Part shown: positions 55,441-64,000 of the stretch, in pieces
Position numbering within the stretch: position 1 is the stretch's first letter
Layout: each line of letters starts with the position of its first letter
From: Alteromonadaceae bacterium
GTDB taxonomy: Bacteria > Pseudomonadota > Gammaproteobacteria > Enterobacterales > Alteromonadaceae
Length of the DNA stretch: 64,000 nucleotides
NCBI GenBank assembly: GCA_014872785.1
Contig: WKFJ01000060.1
Location: forward strand, 1 to 64,000
Reading direction: 5' to 3'
The notes under the pieces: model-generated
The model's database searches: none
Told to the model about the DNA's origin: nothing
The model's input: only the letters and a program-made list of their open reading frames with translations
Translations under genes and position numbers: made by a program

Positions 55441-56120
55441 TCCAAGTGCAGTAATGGCGTGATATCTAAGTACTGTGCTGCTTCTCTGGCGTTTTTTACC
55501 AGTGGCACTTCACCCAAAAACGGCGCGTCTAACATTTCCTTCAAACTATCGATATTTTCGCGCAAATAAGGCATTTCCATTTCTCGATGATTAGCCACCC
55601 AGCCCGCGACTTGTAAACCACTCGAAAGCACCGACTCGTAAGTTAAAATCGCATGATTCAAACAGCCTAAACGCATCCCCACTACCAATACGACAGGAAG
55701 TTGTGCGGCAACGACAAATTCAGATAAAAATCGCCCCTCTCCCACAGGAAGACGCCAACCACCAGCACCTTCCACTAAGGTAAGTCCCGCTTTTTTGCGT
55801 CTCAGGTTTTGCAAACCATCAAGCACTGAATCTAAGCAGATCGGCTGCTTGGTTTTTGCGGCCGCCAAATGCGGTGCCACGGCATCTACGTAAGCAAATG
55901 GGTTAACCTCATCATAGCTAACCTCAATCGTACTTGACTCTAACAAGCACATTGCGTCCTCGTTACGCAGTCCTTCGGGTGTCATCTCGCAACCTGCGGA
56001 AATGGGTTTGTAGCCAACACAACTGATCTGTTTGGCATTTGCAATGGCCATGATTGCAGAAGAAATAAAGGTCTTTCCTACCTCGGTATCAGTACCGGTA
56101 ACAAAAAACTGAGACAACAC
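55437..56120 (-). CDS. bioD: Dethiobiotin synthetase
   Basis: The 227-residue enzyme closes the ureido ring using CO2 and ATP. It has the P-loop FVTGTDTEVGKTF (near 7) and VEGAGGWRLPVGEG (near 117). It overlaps the bioC stop by one base and is the last gene of the bioB-F-C-D operon. Its final codons overlap the end of the convergent FRG gene by 4 bases. Confidence 0.95.
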   Translation of the reverse strand: MLSQFFVTGTDTEVGKTFISSAIMAIANAKQISCVGYKPISAGCEMTPEGLRNEDAMCLLESSTIEVSYDEVNPFAYVDAVAPHLAAAKTKQPICLDSVLDGLQNLRRKKAGLTLVEGAGGWRLPVGEGRFLSEFVVAAQLPVVLVVGMRLGCLNHAILTYESVLSSGLQVAGWVANHREMEMPYLRENIDSLKEMLDAPFLGEVPLVKNAREAAQYLDITPLLHLD

Positions 56121-57007
56121 TAACTCCTTAATAAAGTTATATTTTCTGCTGAGTGTGAAGATGAGTTCTTGGTGAGCACGAACATGCCAATGTCATAACT
56201 CAGTGGTAATTGCTGATTAACTGCCAAGTTCTTTTGGTAATACTTTCTTAGCAGCTTGTAACGGCTCGGTGTTAATGCGTTTTGATCGCGATGGCTAGTA
56301 TTGGTAGAGGCGCCAATATCGGTAATGCTGTGCATTAAACCGCTCATATCACTATGCCAGTCAATAAAAGTCTTGCGCATGATTTGTAGGTTTAAATCTG
56401 TACTTACAAAACTATCTCGCCATTGTGAAACAGAATGAAATTTATTGCTAAGTGGCTCGCCTGAGATTGAGGCAAAAGCCTGGTTTAACTCAGCAAAAGA
56501 ACCATCTAACATGGTTACCAACACAGCAATACCGCTTTTGCTCAGTACTCTGTCAACCTCTCGAGCAAATCGATCAGTGTCGCTGACCCACTGCATTGCC
56601 ATATTTGAATAAAGTAAATCAATTGAGCCTGCAGCCAAGGGCATATTTTCCATATCAGCAGTTAGCCAATTGAGTCCATCCTTTGACGTTTGCTGCGCAA
56701 ACTTCAACATCCCTGGGGCAATATCAAGTCCAACAACGATTGTCGCAAATTGCTGTAATGCGGCAGTATGCTTACCAGTGGCACAACCAAGGTCCACTGC
56801 CGTCGTTACCTTATTGTTAGACATACTAAGACTGACTTGTGACATAGCCCATTGTGCGATTTTTTGCTGCACCAACGCACAATTGTCGTATCGCGCAGCA
56901 CACTGACTGAACTGTTGCGCAATTTCACCTTTAACATGTTCACCTGTTGCCGCGACGTCCGGCTCTGACATGTTGCTCAATATCGCGTTAGGTAATGGAG
57001 TATTCAT
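56120..57007 (-). CDS. bioC: Malonyl-ACP O-methyltransferase
   Basis: This 295-residue SAM-dependent methyltransferase has motif I VDLGCATGKHTA (near 91) and the BioC-type start (IAQQFSQCAARYDNCALVQQ near 30). It masks malonyl-ACP as a methyl ester so fatty acid synthesis can build pimelate. It is about 40 residues longer than E. coli BioC, mostly at the N-terminus. It overlaps bioF by 4 bases (ATGA). Confidence 0.93.
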   Translation of the reverse strand: MNTPLPNAILSNMSEPDVAATGEHVKGEIAQQFSQCAARYDNCALVQQKIAQWAMSQVSLSMSNNKVTTAVDLGCATGKHTAALQQFATIVVGLDIAPGMLKFAQQTSKDGLNWLTADMENMPLAAGSIDLLYSNMAMQWVSDTDRFAREVDRVLSKSGIAVLVTMLDGSFAELNQAFASISGEPLSNKFHSVSQWRDSFVSTDLNLQIMRKTFIDWHSDMSGLMHSITDIGASTNTSHRDQNALTPSRYKLLRKYYQKNLAVNQQLPLSYDIGMFVLTKNSSSHSAENITLLRS

Positions 57008-58152
57008 CGAGACATCGCCTCGGCAAGTATCTGTAGTAACCCGGTAATGTCCTCTTTTTCATGCATACTTGTGAGGGTAATACGCAATCTATCCGAATTT
57101 TTAGGAACGGTTGGGTGTCGAATAGCTTTTACCCAAAAACCTTTTTCCATCAGTTGTTCACTGAGCATTAGCGCCCGTTTTGGCTCACCGACCATGATAG
57201 GTTGAATAGCGCTAACCGAGGCCGTTAGAGGTATGCCTAATTGTGTGGCCAAGGCACGAAAGTGCTGAATGTTGTCGTTTAATTTTTCTCTTCGCCAATT
57301 CTGCTCTGACATGGCGTTTAAATGCGCTAGCGTAGTTGCGGCATGAAGTGGCGAAAATGCTGTGCTGTAAATGTAGTGACGAGCAAAGTTTGACAGGTAC
57401 TCAATAAGCGCGTTACTGCCCGCCACAAAAGCACCGCCAGTCCCAACGGCTTTGCCAAAGGTACCAATCAAGATAGGAATGTGTTCTTGTTCAAATCCGC
57501 CTTGTTCAACAATCCCCCAGCCATTTTTACCTAATACACCCAATCCGTGAGCATCATCGAGCATTAGCCAGGCATCGTGCTCTTGGCACTGACGCACTAA
57601 TTCTGACACTGGCGCTTGATCGCCATCCATACTAAATACGCTTTCTGAAGCGACCAAAACATCGCGATAGCTACTTCGATATTTCTGCAGCAACTGGGTG
57701 AGTTGAGCAGAATCGTTGTGTTTGAATCGTTTGTATTGTGCTTTTGACGCCATTGCACCATCGATGAAAGAGGCGTGTATGAGTTTATCCGACAAAATTA
57801 ATTGCTGTTCTTGATTCATCAGCGCCTGACATACCGAGGAATTTGCAGCGAACCCTGAATTGAATAAGAGTACAGCTTCCCTCTCGATATTCTGTGCAAT
57901 GTGCTCGCACAACGCACGATGTTGTGCCGAGTACCCGGTTACTAACGGTGAGCCACCTGAGCCTACGATGTTGGTATCGGTTTCAATCTCAGCTTGTGCT
58001 AGACCCAAATAATCATTACTGGAAAAGTTAAGGAAACGCTGTCCGGAAACTTTCACGAATTGTTGCTGATACTCTTCAATGCATACATGGCTGCGCAACA
58101 AGTCCAGTGATTCTCGTTGCGCGAGCTCGTCATCAATGAATTCAAATGCCAA
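57004..58152 (-). CDS. bioF: 8-amino-7-oxononanoate synthase
   Basis: This 382-residue PLP enzyme condenses pimeloyl-ACP with alanine. The cofactor lysine is in IGTFGKAVGTGGAF (near 236); FSSNDYLGLA near 44 and LMLDDAHGLGVLG near 196 are family motifs. It is 21 bases downstream of bioB. Confidence 0.95.
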   Translation of the reverse strand: MAFEFIDDELAQRESLDLLRSHVCIEEYQQQFVKVSGQRFLNFSSNDYLGLAQAEIETDTNIVGSGGSPLVTGYSAQHRALCEHIAQNIEREAVLLFNSGFAANSSVCQALMNQEQQLILSDKLIHASFIDGAMASKAQYKRFKHNDSAQLTQLLQKYRSSYRDVLVASESVFSMDGDQAPVSELVRQCQEHDAWLMLDDAHGLGVLGKNGWGIVEQGGFEQEHIPILIGTFGKAVGTGGAFVAGSNALIEYLSNFARHYIYSTAFSPLHAATTLAHLNAMSEQNWRREKLNDNIQHFRALATQLGIPLTASVSAIQPIMVGEPKRALMLSEQLMEKGFWVKAIRHPTVPKNSDRLRITLTSMHEKEDITGLLQILAEAMSR

Positions 58153-58173
58153 GAGGAGTATCCAGCCTAGAGT

Positions 58174-59217
58174 CTAAACCGTAGCGTCGTAGAACAAATC
58201 GTTTTGTTCTTGTTGCTCAACCGCTTCTAGTAGAACCGCTTCATGCGCTTCGTCTGAATAATCACGGGTTTTCTCAGAATTTATCCCCAATTTTTTGAAC
58301 AACAACATGTCCTGGTCGGTTTCAGGGTTGGGCGTAGTTAGCAGCTTACAACCGTAGAATATTGAGTTTGCACCCGCCATAAAACACAGTGCTTGCGTTT
58401 GTTCTGACATCGCTTCACGCCCTGCGGACAATCGCACATAAGATTTAGGCATCAATATTCTTGCTACCGCTATCGTTCTGATGAATTCAAATTGGTCGAG
58501 ATCTTCGACCGAATCAAGTGGTGTACCCGCCACTTTAACTAGCATATTGATAGGAACACTCTCTGGGTGATGTTCTAGATTGGCTAGTTGCATTAGCAAA
58601 CCTGAACGATCCGTAGCGCTCTCTCCCATTCCAACAATGCCACCAGAACAGACGTTCATGCCGGCTTCTCTAACATTTTGCAATGTGTCTAACCGGTTTT
58701 GATAAGTACGAGTGGTGATAATTTCACCATAAAACTCTGGAGAGGTATCGAGATTGTGATTGTAGTAATCAAGTCCAGCTTGTTTAAGTGCCAAGGCTTG
58801 GTCGCGCGTAAGCATGCCAAGAGTCATGCAGGTTTCTAGGCCTAATTCCTTAACGCCCTCAATCATTTTCACCAGATAGGGCATGTCGCGCTCTTTGGGG
58901 TTTCGCCATGCTGCGCCCATACAAAAACGCGTTGAGCCAGTTGCTTTAGCTTGCTTCGCAGTTTCTAGCACTTTTTCGACTTCCATTAAGCGCTCTTTCT
59001 CCAAACCGGTATCATACCGAGCACTTTGTGGGCAGTATTTGCAGTCTTCAGGGCAAGCACCTGTTTTAATCGATAACAAAGTGCTCACTTGCACCTGATT
59101 AGGGTCAAAGAAATTGCGGTGCACTGTTTGTGCTCTGAACAACAAATCATTAAACGGTAATGCAAATAATTCGTTGACTTCTTCTATGGTCCAATCGTGT
59201 CGAATTTGTGCCTGCAT
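58174..59217 (-). CDS. bioB: Biotin synthase
   Basis: This 347-residue radical-SAM enzyme inserts sulfur into dethiobiotin. The CxxxCxxC cluster motif is in [12 protein letters not shown] (near 53), and the second cluster arginine/cysteines lie in [10 protein letters not shown] and [11 protein letters not shown]. It is the first gene of the minus-strand biotin operon and is controlled by the BirA operator shared with bioA. Confidence 0.96.
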   Translation of the reverse strand: MQAQIRHDWTIEEVNELFALPFNDLLFRAQTVHRNFFDPNQVQVSTLLSIKTGACPEDCKYCPQSARYDTGLEKERLMEVEKVLETAKQAKATGSTRFCMGAAWRNPKERDMPYLVKMIEGVKELGLETCMTLGMLTRDQALALKQAGLDYYNHNLDTSPEFYGEIITTRTYQNRLDTLQNVREAGMNVCSGGIVGMGESATDRSGLLMQLANLEHHPESVPINMLVKVAGTPLDSVEDLDQFEFIRTIAVARILMPKSYVRLSAGREAMSEQTQALCFMAGANSIFYGCKLLTTPNPETDQDMLLFKKLGINSEKTRDYSDEAHEAVLLEAVEQQEQNDLFYDATV

Positions 59218-59250
59218 GGCCTTTCCTTTACTTCAAAATTATTCTGGCCT

Positions 59251-59278
59251 AGTCTATGCGGCAACTAGTGATTGTCAA
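59251..59278 (-). promoter_or_regulatory. bioB promoter
   Basis: On the minus strand TTGACA (complement of 59273-59278), 16 bases, TAGACT (complement of 59251-59256). The -35 lies inside the BirA operator. Confidence 0.7.
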
Positions 59279-59304
59279 CTTACTTTTCAGAACAGAGTTT
59301 ACAA
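59272..59304. promoter_or_regulatory. BirA operator between bioB and bioA
   Basis: TTGTCAACT (59272-59280), 15 bases, AGTTTACAA (59296-59304): the arms are inverse copies with one difference and fit the proteobacterial BirA box. Biotinyl-AMP-bound BirA would block both divergent promoters. Confidence 0.9.
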
Positions 59305-59315
59305 AAGGTTATATT

Positions 59316-60593
59316 TTGAGCAGTGATATAGAATTCGACCGTCAACACATATGGCACCCTTATACTTCTGCCGTCGATCCTCTTCCAAGTTATCCCGTGG
59401 CAAGTGCGAAAGGAGTCACACTCACTCTAGAAAACGGTACTGAACTGATTGACGGCATGGCGTCTTGGTGGTGCGCGGTGCACGGCTATAACCACCCCAC
59501 CCTCAATGCGGCGGCGAGCGCCCAATTAGAGAAAATGTCGCACGTTATGTTTGGCGGCATTACGCACCAACCCGCTATCGACTTATGCAAAAAATTAGTT
59601 GAAATGACGCCTGAGGGACTCAATCGAGTATTTCTTGCCGACTCGGGGTCAGTCTCGGTTGAGGTTGCGATGAAAATGGCGATTCAATATTGGGCATGCC
59701 AGGGTAACCAACAAAAACATCGTTTTTTAACCATTCGCAATGGGTATCACGGTGATACTTTCGCCACCATGTCGGTGTGCGACCCGGTTAACGGCATGCA
59801 CAGTTTATTTAACGATGTACTGATGCAGCAATTGTTTGCCCCCGCACCGCAGACACGTTTTGACAAATCCTGGAACGAAGATGACATTATTCCACTGGCA
59901 GACATGCTAGCAAGTCATCATCAAGATATTGCAGCACTTATATTGGAACCAATTGTACAAGGTGCGGGAGGGATGCGCATGTATCATCCTGAGTATTTGC
60001 GCCGCTGTCGACAATTGTGCGACGAATACAATGTGCTCCTTATTTGCGACGAAATAGCCACGGGTTTTGGCCGAACAGGAAAATTATTCGCCTGTGAACA
60101 TGCCGACATAACGCCAGATATTTTGTGTTTGGGCAAAGCGCTAACAGGCGGCTACGTAACACTTGCCGCAACACTTTGTACTGATGATGTCGCCATTGGG
60201 GTTTGCCAAGACCAACCAGGTGTTTTTATGCATGGTCCGACTTACATGGGTAACCCGTTAGCCTGCGCTATTGCCAATGCCAGTTTAGAGCTCATCAATC
60301 AAAATCATTGGCAACAGCAAGTCAGTAGCATCGAAACTCAATTACACGCCGAATTATCGAAATGTGCTGAGCTTGAGGCGGTGCAAGATGTCAGAGTGCT
60401 GGGCGCCATTGGCGTGGTGGAAACCAAAACGCCAGTAAACGTTGCCACCTTTCAGCGACGATGTATCGAAAGAGGTGTTTGGATAAGACCCTTTGGTAAA
60501 CTTGTATACATCATGCCGCCCTACGTAATCAATAGTGATGAGCTAACGCAACTTACCTCCACAATGCATGATGTACTTTCGCATATGGATTAA
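59316..60593 (+). CDS. bioA: Adenosylmethionine-8-amino-7-oxononanoate aminotransferase
   Basis: This 425-residue class III PLP aminotransferase uses SAM as amino donor. It has FDRQHIWHPYTS at the very start as in E. coli BioA, DGMASWWCAVHGYNHP near 48, and the cofactor lysine in LCLGKALTGGYVTLAA (near 270). TTG 59316 gives the family length (E. coli 429). The frame is open to 59256, but that would run through the BirA operator. It is divergent from bioB. Confidence 0.94.
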   Translation: MSSDIEFDRQHIWHPYTSAVDPLPSYPVASAKGVTLTLENGTELIDGMASWWCAVHGYNHPTLNAAASAQLEKMSHVMFGGITHQPAIDLCKKLVEMTPEGLNRVFLADSGSVSVEVAMKMAIQYWACQGNQQKHRFLTIRNGYHGDTFATMSVCDPVNGMHSLFNDVLMQQLFAPAPQTRFDKSWNEDDIIPLADMLASHHQDIAALILEPIVQGAGGMRMYHPEYLRRCRQLCDEYNVLLICDEIATGFGRTGKLFACEHADITPDILCLGKALTGGYVTLAATLCTDDVAIGVCQDQPGVFMHGPTYMGNPLACAIANASLELINQNHWQQQVSSIETQLHAELSKCAELEAVQDVRVLGAIGVVETKTPVNVATFQRRCIERGVWIRPFGKLVYIMPPYVINSDELTQLTSTMHDVLSHMD

Positions 60594-60958
60594 TCAGCTA
60601 TCGAAACCGCAACAAAAGCGATGACGGATACAATTAGCAAAAAGACAACATTAAACGCAATGTTGTCTTTCTTTCGCCTGTTGCGACGACGGTTTAACCC
60701 AATCAATACTAAACTCAACCCGATACAGGTCGACAGCAACACCTTAAGCAAATTTTTAGGCTCATTTAACCAATGTTCTCGTCCCGGAATATTCCAATAC
60801 TCCTGCAACCCAGTAATGAACTCAGGACGAGCATAGTGCAAAAGGATAAGTGCCCCGATAAACAGCACCCACAGGACAATATTGCCTATTACGGTAACAA
60901 TAAAAAGACGTTCTTTTTCAACAGGTTTATGGCGTCTGTCAATCCCATCCCAAGTCAT
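60590..60958 (-). CDS. Small membrane protein of unknown function
   Basis: The 122-residue protein starts MTWDGIDRRHK (a DGxDRR motif seen in several small proteobacterial membrane proteins) and has three hydrophobic segments (about 22-45, 73-92 and 102-120) with an RRRNRRKK cytosolic loop. It overlaps the bioA stop by 4 bases on the opposite strand. No function can be assigned. Confidence 0.75.
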   Translation of the reverse strand: MTWDGIDRRHKPVEKERLFIVTVIGNIVLWVLFIGALILLHYARPEFITGLQEYWNIPGREHWLNEPKNLLKVLLSTCIGLSLVLIGLNRRRNRRKKDNIAFNVVFLLIVSVIAFVAVSIAD

Positions 60959-61226
60959 CTTGCCCCATCAAAACTTTGCCATCTTGCAACAGTTAACCAA
61001 GAGTAAATCGAATTTCTTTCAAAACAGCAAAGAAAAAGCACTTTAGCGCGAATTTTTACTTGTGAATCACGAAGGAAAACGTACCATTAGTGGTCTTTAG
61101 ACGAAACCAAGAGATCGACAGGGAGAGTGCTGTGCATTCTGTCTATCGTGGACATCCCAAGATTCCGCACGAGCAAATACGCTACCTGACTTCGCTTTCT
61201 AAATTGTTATACATATGGAGTACTAA
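60959..61226 (+). other. Leader region of asnS
   Basis: This 268-base gene-free stretch lies between two divergent genes. Downstream of about 61100 it reads as a leader with GACAGGGAGAG and CTGTCTATCG pieces that could pair. No terminator-antiterminator pair or Asn-rich leader peptide is seen. Confidence 0.4.
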
Positions 61227-62624
61227 ATGGCACGCGCCACTGTAGAAGATACCCTCGCAGGCAAATATCAAATAGGCGAGACAATTACCGTAAAAGGTTG
61301 GGTAAGAACCCGACGCGACTCTAAAGCAGGCTTATCTTTCGTAGCATTACACGACGGAAGCAGCTTCGATCCTCTGCAGGTTATCGCCAATAATACTCTA
61401 GAAAATTATGAAGACATTTCCCGTTTAACAGCAGGCTGTTCTTTATCAGTGGTAGGCACGGTTAAAGCCTCAGAAGGCAAAGGCCAAGCGTTAGAGCTTG
61501 AAGCCCAATCTGTTGAAGTCTTAGGTTGGGTGGAAAACCCAGATACCTATCCAATGGCAGCTAAGCGCCACAGCATCGAGTTTCTGCGCGAACATGCACA
61601 CCTACGTGCACGTACCAATGTGATTGGTGCTGTAACACGTGTCAGAAACTGTTTGTCACAAGCTATACATCGCTTCTTCCATGAAAAAGGTTACTTTTGG
61701 ATATCGACGCCTATTGTAACAGCTAGTGATACTGAAGGTGCTGGCGAAATGTTCCGCGTCTCCACGCTTGATATGATGAACTTGCCTAGAACTGACAAAG
61801 GTGACGTCGATTATTCTCAAGACTTTTTCGGGAAAGAGGCCTTTCTTACCGTTTCTGGACAGTTGAACGTTGAAACTTACTGTTGCGCACTGTCTAAAGT
61901 ATATACTTTTGGGCCGACCTTCCGTGCAGAAAACTCAAACACCAGCCGTCACTTGGCCGAGTTTTGGATGATAGAGCCAGAAGTCGCATTTGCCGATTTG
62001 AGCGACATCGCTCAATTATCGGAAGACATGCTGAAATATGTGTTTAAAGCGGTTCTAGAAGAACGTGCTGATGACATGCAATTCTTTGCTCAGCGCATTA
62101 ATAAAGACGCCATTTCACGTTTAGAAAAAGTCGTTGACCAAGACTTTGTGCGTATGGACTACACCGACGCCATCGAAATTTTGAAAAACTCAGGTAAAAA
62201 GTTCGAATTCCCTGTTGAATGGGGTATCGATTTAGCGTCTGAGCACGAGCGTTATTTGGCAGAAGAGCATGTAGGCGCGCCCATCATCATGCAAAACTAC
62301 CCGAAAGACATCAAAGCCTTCTACATGCGCATGAATGAAGATGGCAAAACCGTAGCAGCTATGGACGTACTGGCGCCAGGTATCGGTGAGATCATCGGAG
62401 GCTCACAACGTGAAGAACGACTTGATGTACTTGACGCGCGTATGGAAGAGATGGACTTGGACAAAGCCGATTACAGTTGGTACCGCGATTTACGTAAGTA
62501 CGGCACGGTTCCACATTCAGGTTTCGGCCTTGGCTTTGAAAGACTAGTTGCCTATGTAACCGGTATGCAAAACGTAAGAGATGTTATTCCATTCCCGCGC
62601 ACGCCGGGCAACGCAGAGTACTAA
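61227..62624 (+). CDS. asnS: Asparagine-tRNA ligase
   Basis: This 465-residue class IIb synthetase has an N-terminal OB anticodon-binding domain (about 17-110, [17 protein letters not shown]) and the catalytic domain with motif 2 [15 protein letters not shown] (near 229) and motif 3 [15 protein letters not shown] (near 435). It charges tRNA-Asn, so the cell does not rely on the transamidation route. A strong terminator follows. Confidence 0.97.
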   Translation: MARATVEDTLAGKYQIGETITVKGWVRTRRDSKAGLSFVALHDGSSFDPLQVIANNTLENYEDISRLTAGCSLSVVGTVKASEGKGQALELEAQSVEVLGWVENPDTYPMAAKRHSIEFLREHAHLRARTNVIGAVTRVRNCLSQAIHRFFHEKGYFWISTPIVTASDTEGAGEMFRVSTLDMMNLPRTDKGDVDYSQDFFGKEAFLTVSGQLNVETYCCALSKVYTFGPTFRAENSNTSRHLAEFWMIEPEVAFADLSDIAQLSEDMLKYVFKAVLEERADDMQFFAQRINKDAISRLEKVVDQDFVRMDYTDAIEILKNSGKKFEFPVEWGIDLASEHERYLAEEHVGAPIIMQNYPKDIKAFYMRMNEDGKTVAAMDVLAPGIGEIIGGSQREERLDVLDARMEEMDLDKADYSWYRDLRKYGTVPHSGFGLGFERLVAYVTGMQNVRDVIPFPRTPGNAEY

Positions 62625-62649
62625 TACCTGTTTAGTTGCTTGCTTATTA

Positions 62650-62679
62650 TTAAAAAAGCCCCGAATGGGGCTTTTTTAA
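62650..62679. terminator. Bidirectional terminator after asnS
   Basis: TTAAAAAAGCCCC, loop GAAT, GGGGCTTTTTTAA: 13-bp perfect arms. It can also end the small minus-strand gene whose stop lies in it. Confidence 0.94.
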
Positions 62680-62894
62680 TGCTTGCGTTTTCTAGTTGTT
62701 TGTTGCGTATTCAACCGTGCTTTTTCCTGCTCGTCTTTACTCAACCAATTCTGAATCAACGAGGCAATGCGTTTCAAATCATCTTCGGCCAAAGTGGTCA
62801 ACACCTTACCTACTTGTGGCGGCGAACCCACTTTACTTTGCTGGCGACTGAAGAAGTGTGAAAACGCGCCTTTTGAACCGTTCTTTTTTTGCAC
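62676..62894 (-). CDS. Small basic hypothetical protein
   Basis: A 72-residue ORF starts at GTG 62894 and ends at the asnS terminator. It has a basic start (KKNGSKGAFSHFF), a helix LTTLAEDDLKRIASLIQNWL and a basic tail RKRKH. Codon use looks coding and the terminator position fits a real convergent gene, but there is no strong ribosome site and no family is recognised. Confidence 0.5.
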   Translation of the reverse strand: MQKKNGSKGAFSHFFSRQQSKVGSPPQVGKVLTTLAEDDLKRIASLIQNWLSKDEQEKARLNTQQTTRKRKH

Positions 62895-62992
62895 AACTGT
62901 GAACTTGATACCAAAATAAAACTAAGTGTAACTGAAATTTTAGCCCTAGTACGCCTTTCTTTAAGCGTATCATTAAAAATTGAGCCCAATAC

Positions 62993-63616
62993 ATGAATAT
63001 ACTCCACTCCTACCAAACCCTACATCAGCTGCTAGATAAAACGCGTATTGCTGAGGGATTGGCTCCTTTGTTCCTAAGACTATACCTAGCCCCAATAATG
63101 ATTCAGGCGGGTTGGAACAAGATGAGTCACTTCAATGATACCGCAGCCTGGTTTGGTAACCCAGATTGGGGACTAGGCTTGCCGATGCCAGAAGTCATGG
63201 CATCACTGGCGATTGGTGCAGAGTTTTTTGGCGGCATACTATTAATTATTGGATTAGCCACGCGCTGGATATCCATTCCTCTGATGTTCACTATGTTGGT
63301 TGCCGCAATTACTGTGCATCTGGAAAACGGCTGGTTAGCTATTGCAGACAAGAGCAGTTGGCTTGCAGATGGCACTATTTTCTTGAACGAATCCATTATG
63401 AACTCAGGAGAGAAGATAGAACGAGCCAAAGCCCTGTTACAGGAGCATGGCAACTATGAATGGTTAACTTCCAGCGGTAACTTTGTCATTTTAAACAATG
63501 GCATTGAGTTCGCAATGACCTACTTTTTTATGTTATTGGTCTTATTCTTCTACGGTGGCGGCAAGTACACCAGTGTAGATTACTTCTTAGCTAAGAGGTT
63601 CATGCCTAATAACTAG
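62993..63616 (+). CDS. DoxX-family membrane protein
   Basis: The 207-residue protein has four or five membrane helices and the DoxX start (LAPLFLRLYLAPIMIQAGWNKM near residue 23) and GAEFFGGILLIIGLATR near 76. A hydrophilic insert lies between helices three and four (about 115-160). DoxX proteins belong to respiratory or redox membrane complexes in some species; the role here is open. A terminator follows. Confidence 0.87.
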   Translation: MNILHSYQTLHQLLDKTRIAEGLAPLFLRLYLAPIMIQAGWNKMSHFNDTAAWFGNPDWGLGLPMPEVMASLAIGAEFFGGILLIIGLATRWISIPLMFTMLVAAITVHLENGWLAIADKSSWLADGTIFLNESIMNSGEKIERAKALLQEHGNYEWLTSSGNFVILNNGIEFAMTYFFMLLVLFFYGGGKYTSVDYFLAKRFMPNN

Positions 63617-63651
63617 ATCCTGTTGACCTAACCTTTGGCATGAAAAAATAG

Positions 63652-63676
63652 AGAAGAGGCGACAGCCTCTTTTTTA
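63652..63676 (+). terminator. Terminator after the DoxX gene
   Basis: AAGAGGC, loop GACA, GCCTCTT followed by TTTT. Confidence 0.88.
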
Positions 63677-63768
63677 TGCATACGGCGTTATTGTTGCTAA
63701 TTTTTGTTGCCAAACCATTTAAAATTATCTAATTTCAGGCAAAGCATCAATTAACGAGTTGTCAGCCG

Positions 63769-64000
63769 ATGGACGCCTTAGAACTTCTTCTTAATCGCCA
63801 CTCTCAGCCAAGATTAACTGCACCAGCACCCGATGCAGAAGCACTGTTAAACATTCAAAAAGCAGCACTAAAAGCGCCTGACCATGCGGCATTGCGTCCA
63901 TGGCGCTATATTGTTTGCGAGGGCGACGGCCTGAAGAAACTCGGCGACCTATTTGAACAGGCCGCGATCGAATCTGGGATGAGCGATCGCGATATTGACC
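63769..64000 (+). CDS. YdjA-like nitroreductase, partial
   Basis: The first 77 codons of a gene cut by the window end. MDALELLLNRHSQPRL and KAPDHAALRPWRYIV match the start of E. coli YdjA, a small FMN-dependent nitroreductase family member, including the FMN-contacting RHSQPRL region. ATG 63769 was chosen as the family start. Confidence 0.88.
   Translation, partial: MDALELLLNRHSQPRLTAPAPDAEALLNIQKAALKAPDHAALRPWRYIVCEGDGLKKLGDLFEQAAIESGMSDRDID

Noticed and set aside
59256..59315. 20-residue N-terminal extension of BioA
   Set aside because: It would translate the BirA operator; family alignment by eye starts at TTG 59316.
61100..61226. Attenuator or T-box before asnS
   Set aside because: No Asn codon run, no terminator/antiterminator pair and no T-box motif could be found.
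62810..63016. 68-codon minus-strand ORF overlapping the small hypothetical gene
   Set aside because: It overlaps the better-looking 72-codon ORF and the DoxX start, and shows no coding-like composition.

Overview
The window looks like the chromosome of a marine gammaproteobacterium of the order Alteromonadales (Alteromonas/Paraglaciecola/Aestuariibacter type). This rests on the housekeeping proteins (LigA, ZipA, SMC, PNPase/NlpI, BioA-F, AsnS, TyrB) and on local gene orders such as ligA-zipA-smc-cysZ and bioD-C-F-B facing bioA. The genus is an inference.

Two worlds meet near position 21,250. To the left (1-21,250) is an AT-rich accessory region. It opens with three integron gene cassettes, each ending in an attC site whose outer arm is an exact inverse copy of the cassette's own first bases, behind a non-palindromic stretch with a Pc-like promoter (possible attI). 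Next is a metal-efflux cluster on the minus strand (CadR/PbrR-type MerR regulator, two CDF transporters, a transglutaminase-like protein, a CzcI-like His-rich protein, a CzcB adaptor and a CzcA pump, with no outer-membrane CzcC). It is apparently driven from a MerR-type promoter with a 19-bp spacer. Then comes a 10.5-kb minus-strand block: four tyrosine-recombinase-like proteins, a RecD2-like helicase, a coiled-coil protein, and a protein joining a TnpC-like HTH/coiled coil to a P-loop kinase domain. Six of its seven genes overlap or nearly touch. This block is the best candidate here for an undescribed system: probably the machinery of a large transposon or genomic island whose cargo could be the metal genes.

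To the right (21,279-64,000) is core genome with small accessory insertions: an M64-like metallopeptidase, nlpI, a DUF1244 gene and pnp (with no rpsO upstream); a GntR/YtrA-type regulator with its ABC transporter; a periplasmic endonuclease I; a DMT transporter; a sugar-type binding protein; tRNA-Ser(GGA) followed by three degenerate ~163-bp repeats that repeat the tRNA 3' end and its terminator (like the E. coli rtT repeats); nadA; an orphan flagellin with a sigma-28 promoter; ligA, zipA, smc, cysZ; a diguanylate cyclase; an RRM protein; a CBM9-type outer-membrane protein; a small glycogen-binding-like protein; an Lrp regulator facing ctlX; a PLP sulfur-amino-acid enzyme; an acyltransferase; a TANGO2-like protein; tyrB; an FRG-domain protein; the biotin genes with a BirA operator; asnS; a DoxX protein; and the start of a ydjA-like nitroreductase.

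All statements come from reading the sequence; no database search was run. Start codons were moved from the longest possible ORF where a Shine-Dalgarno sequence, cassette boundary, operator or family length argued for it.
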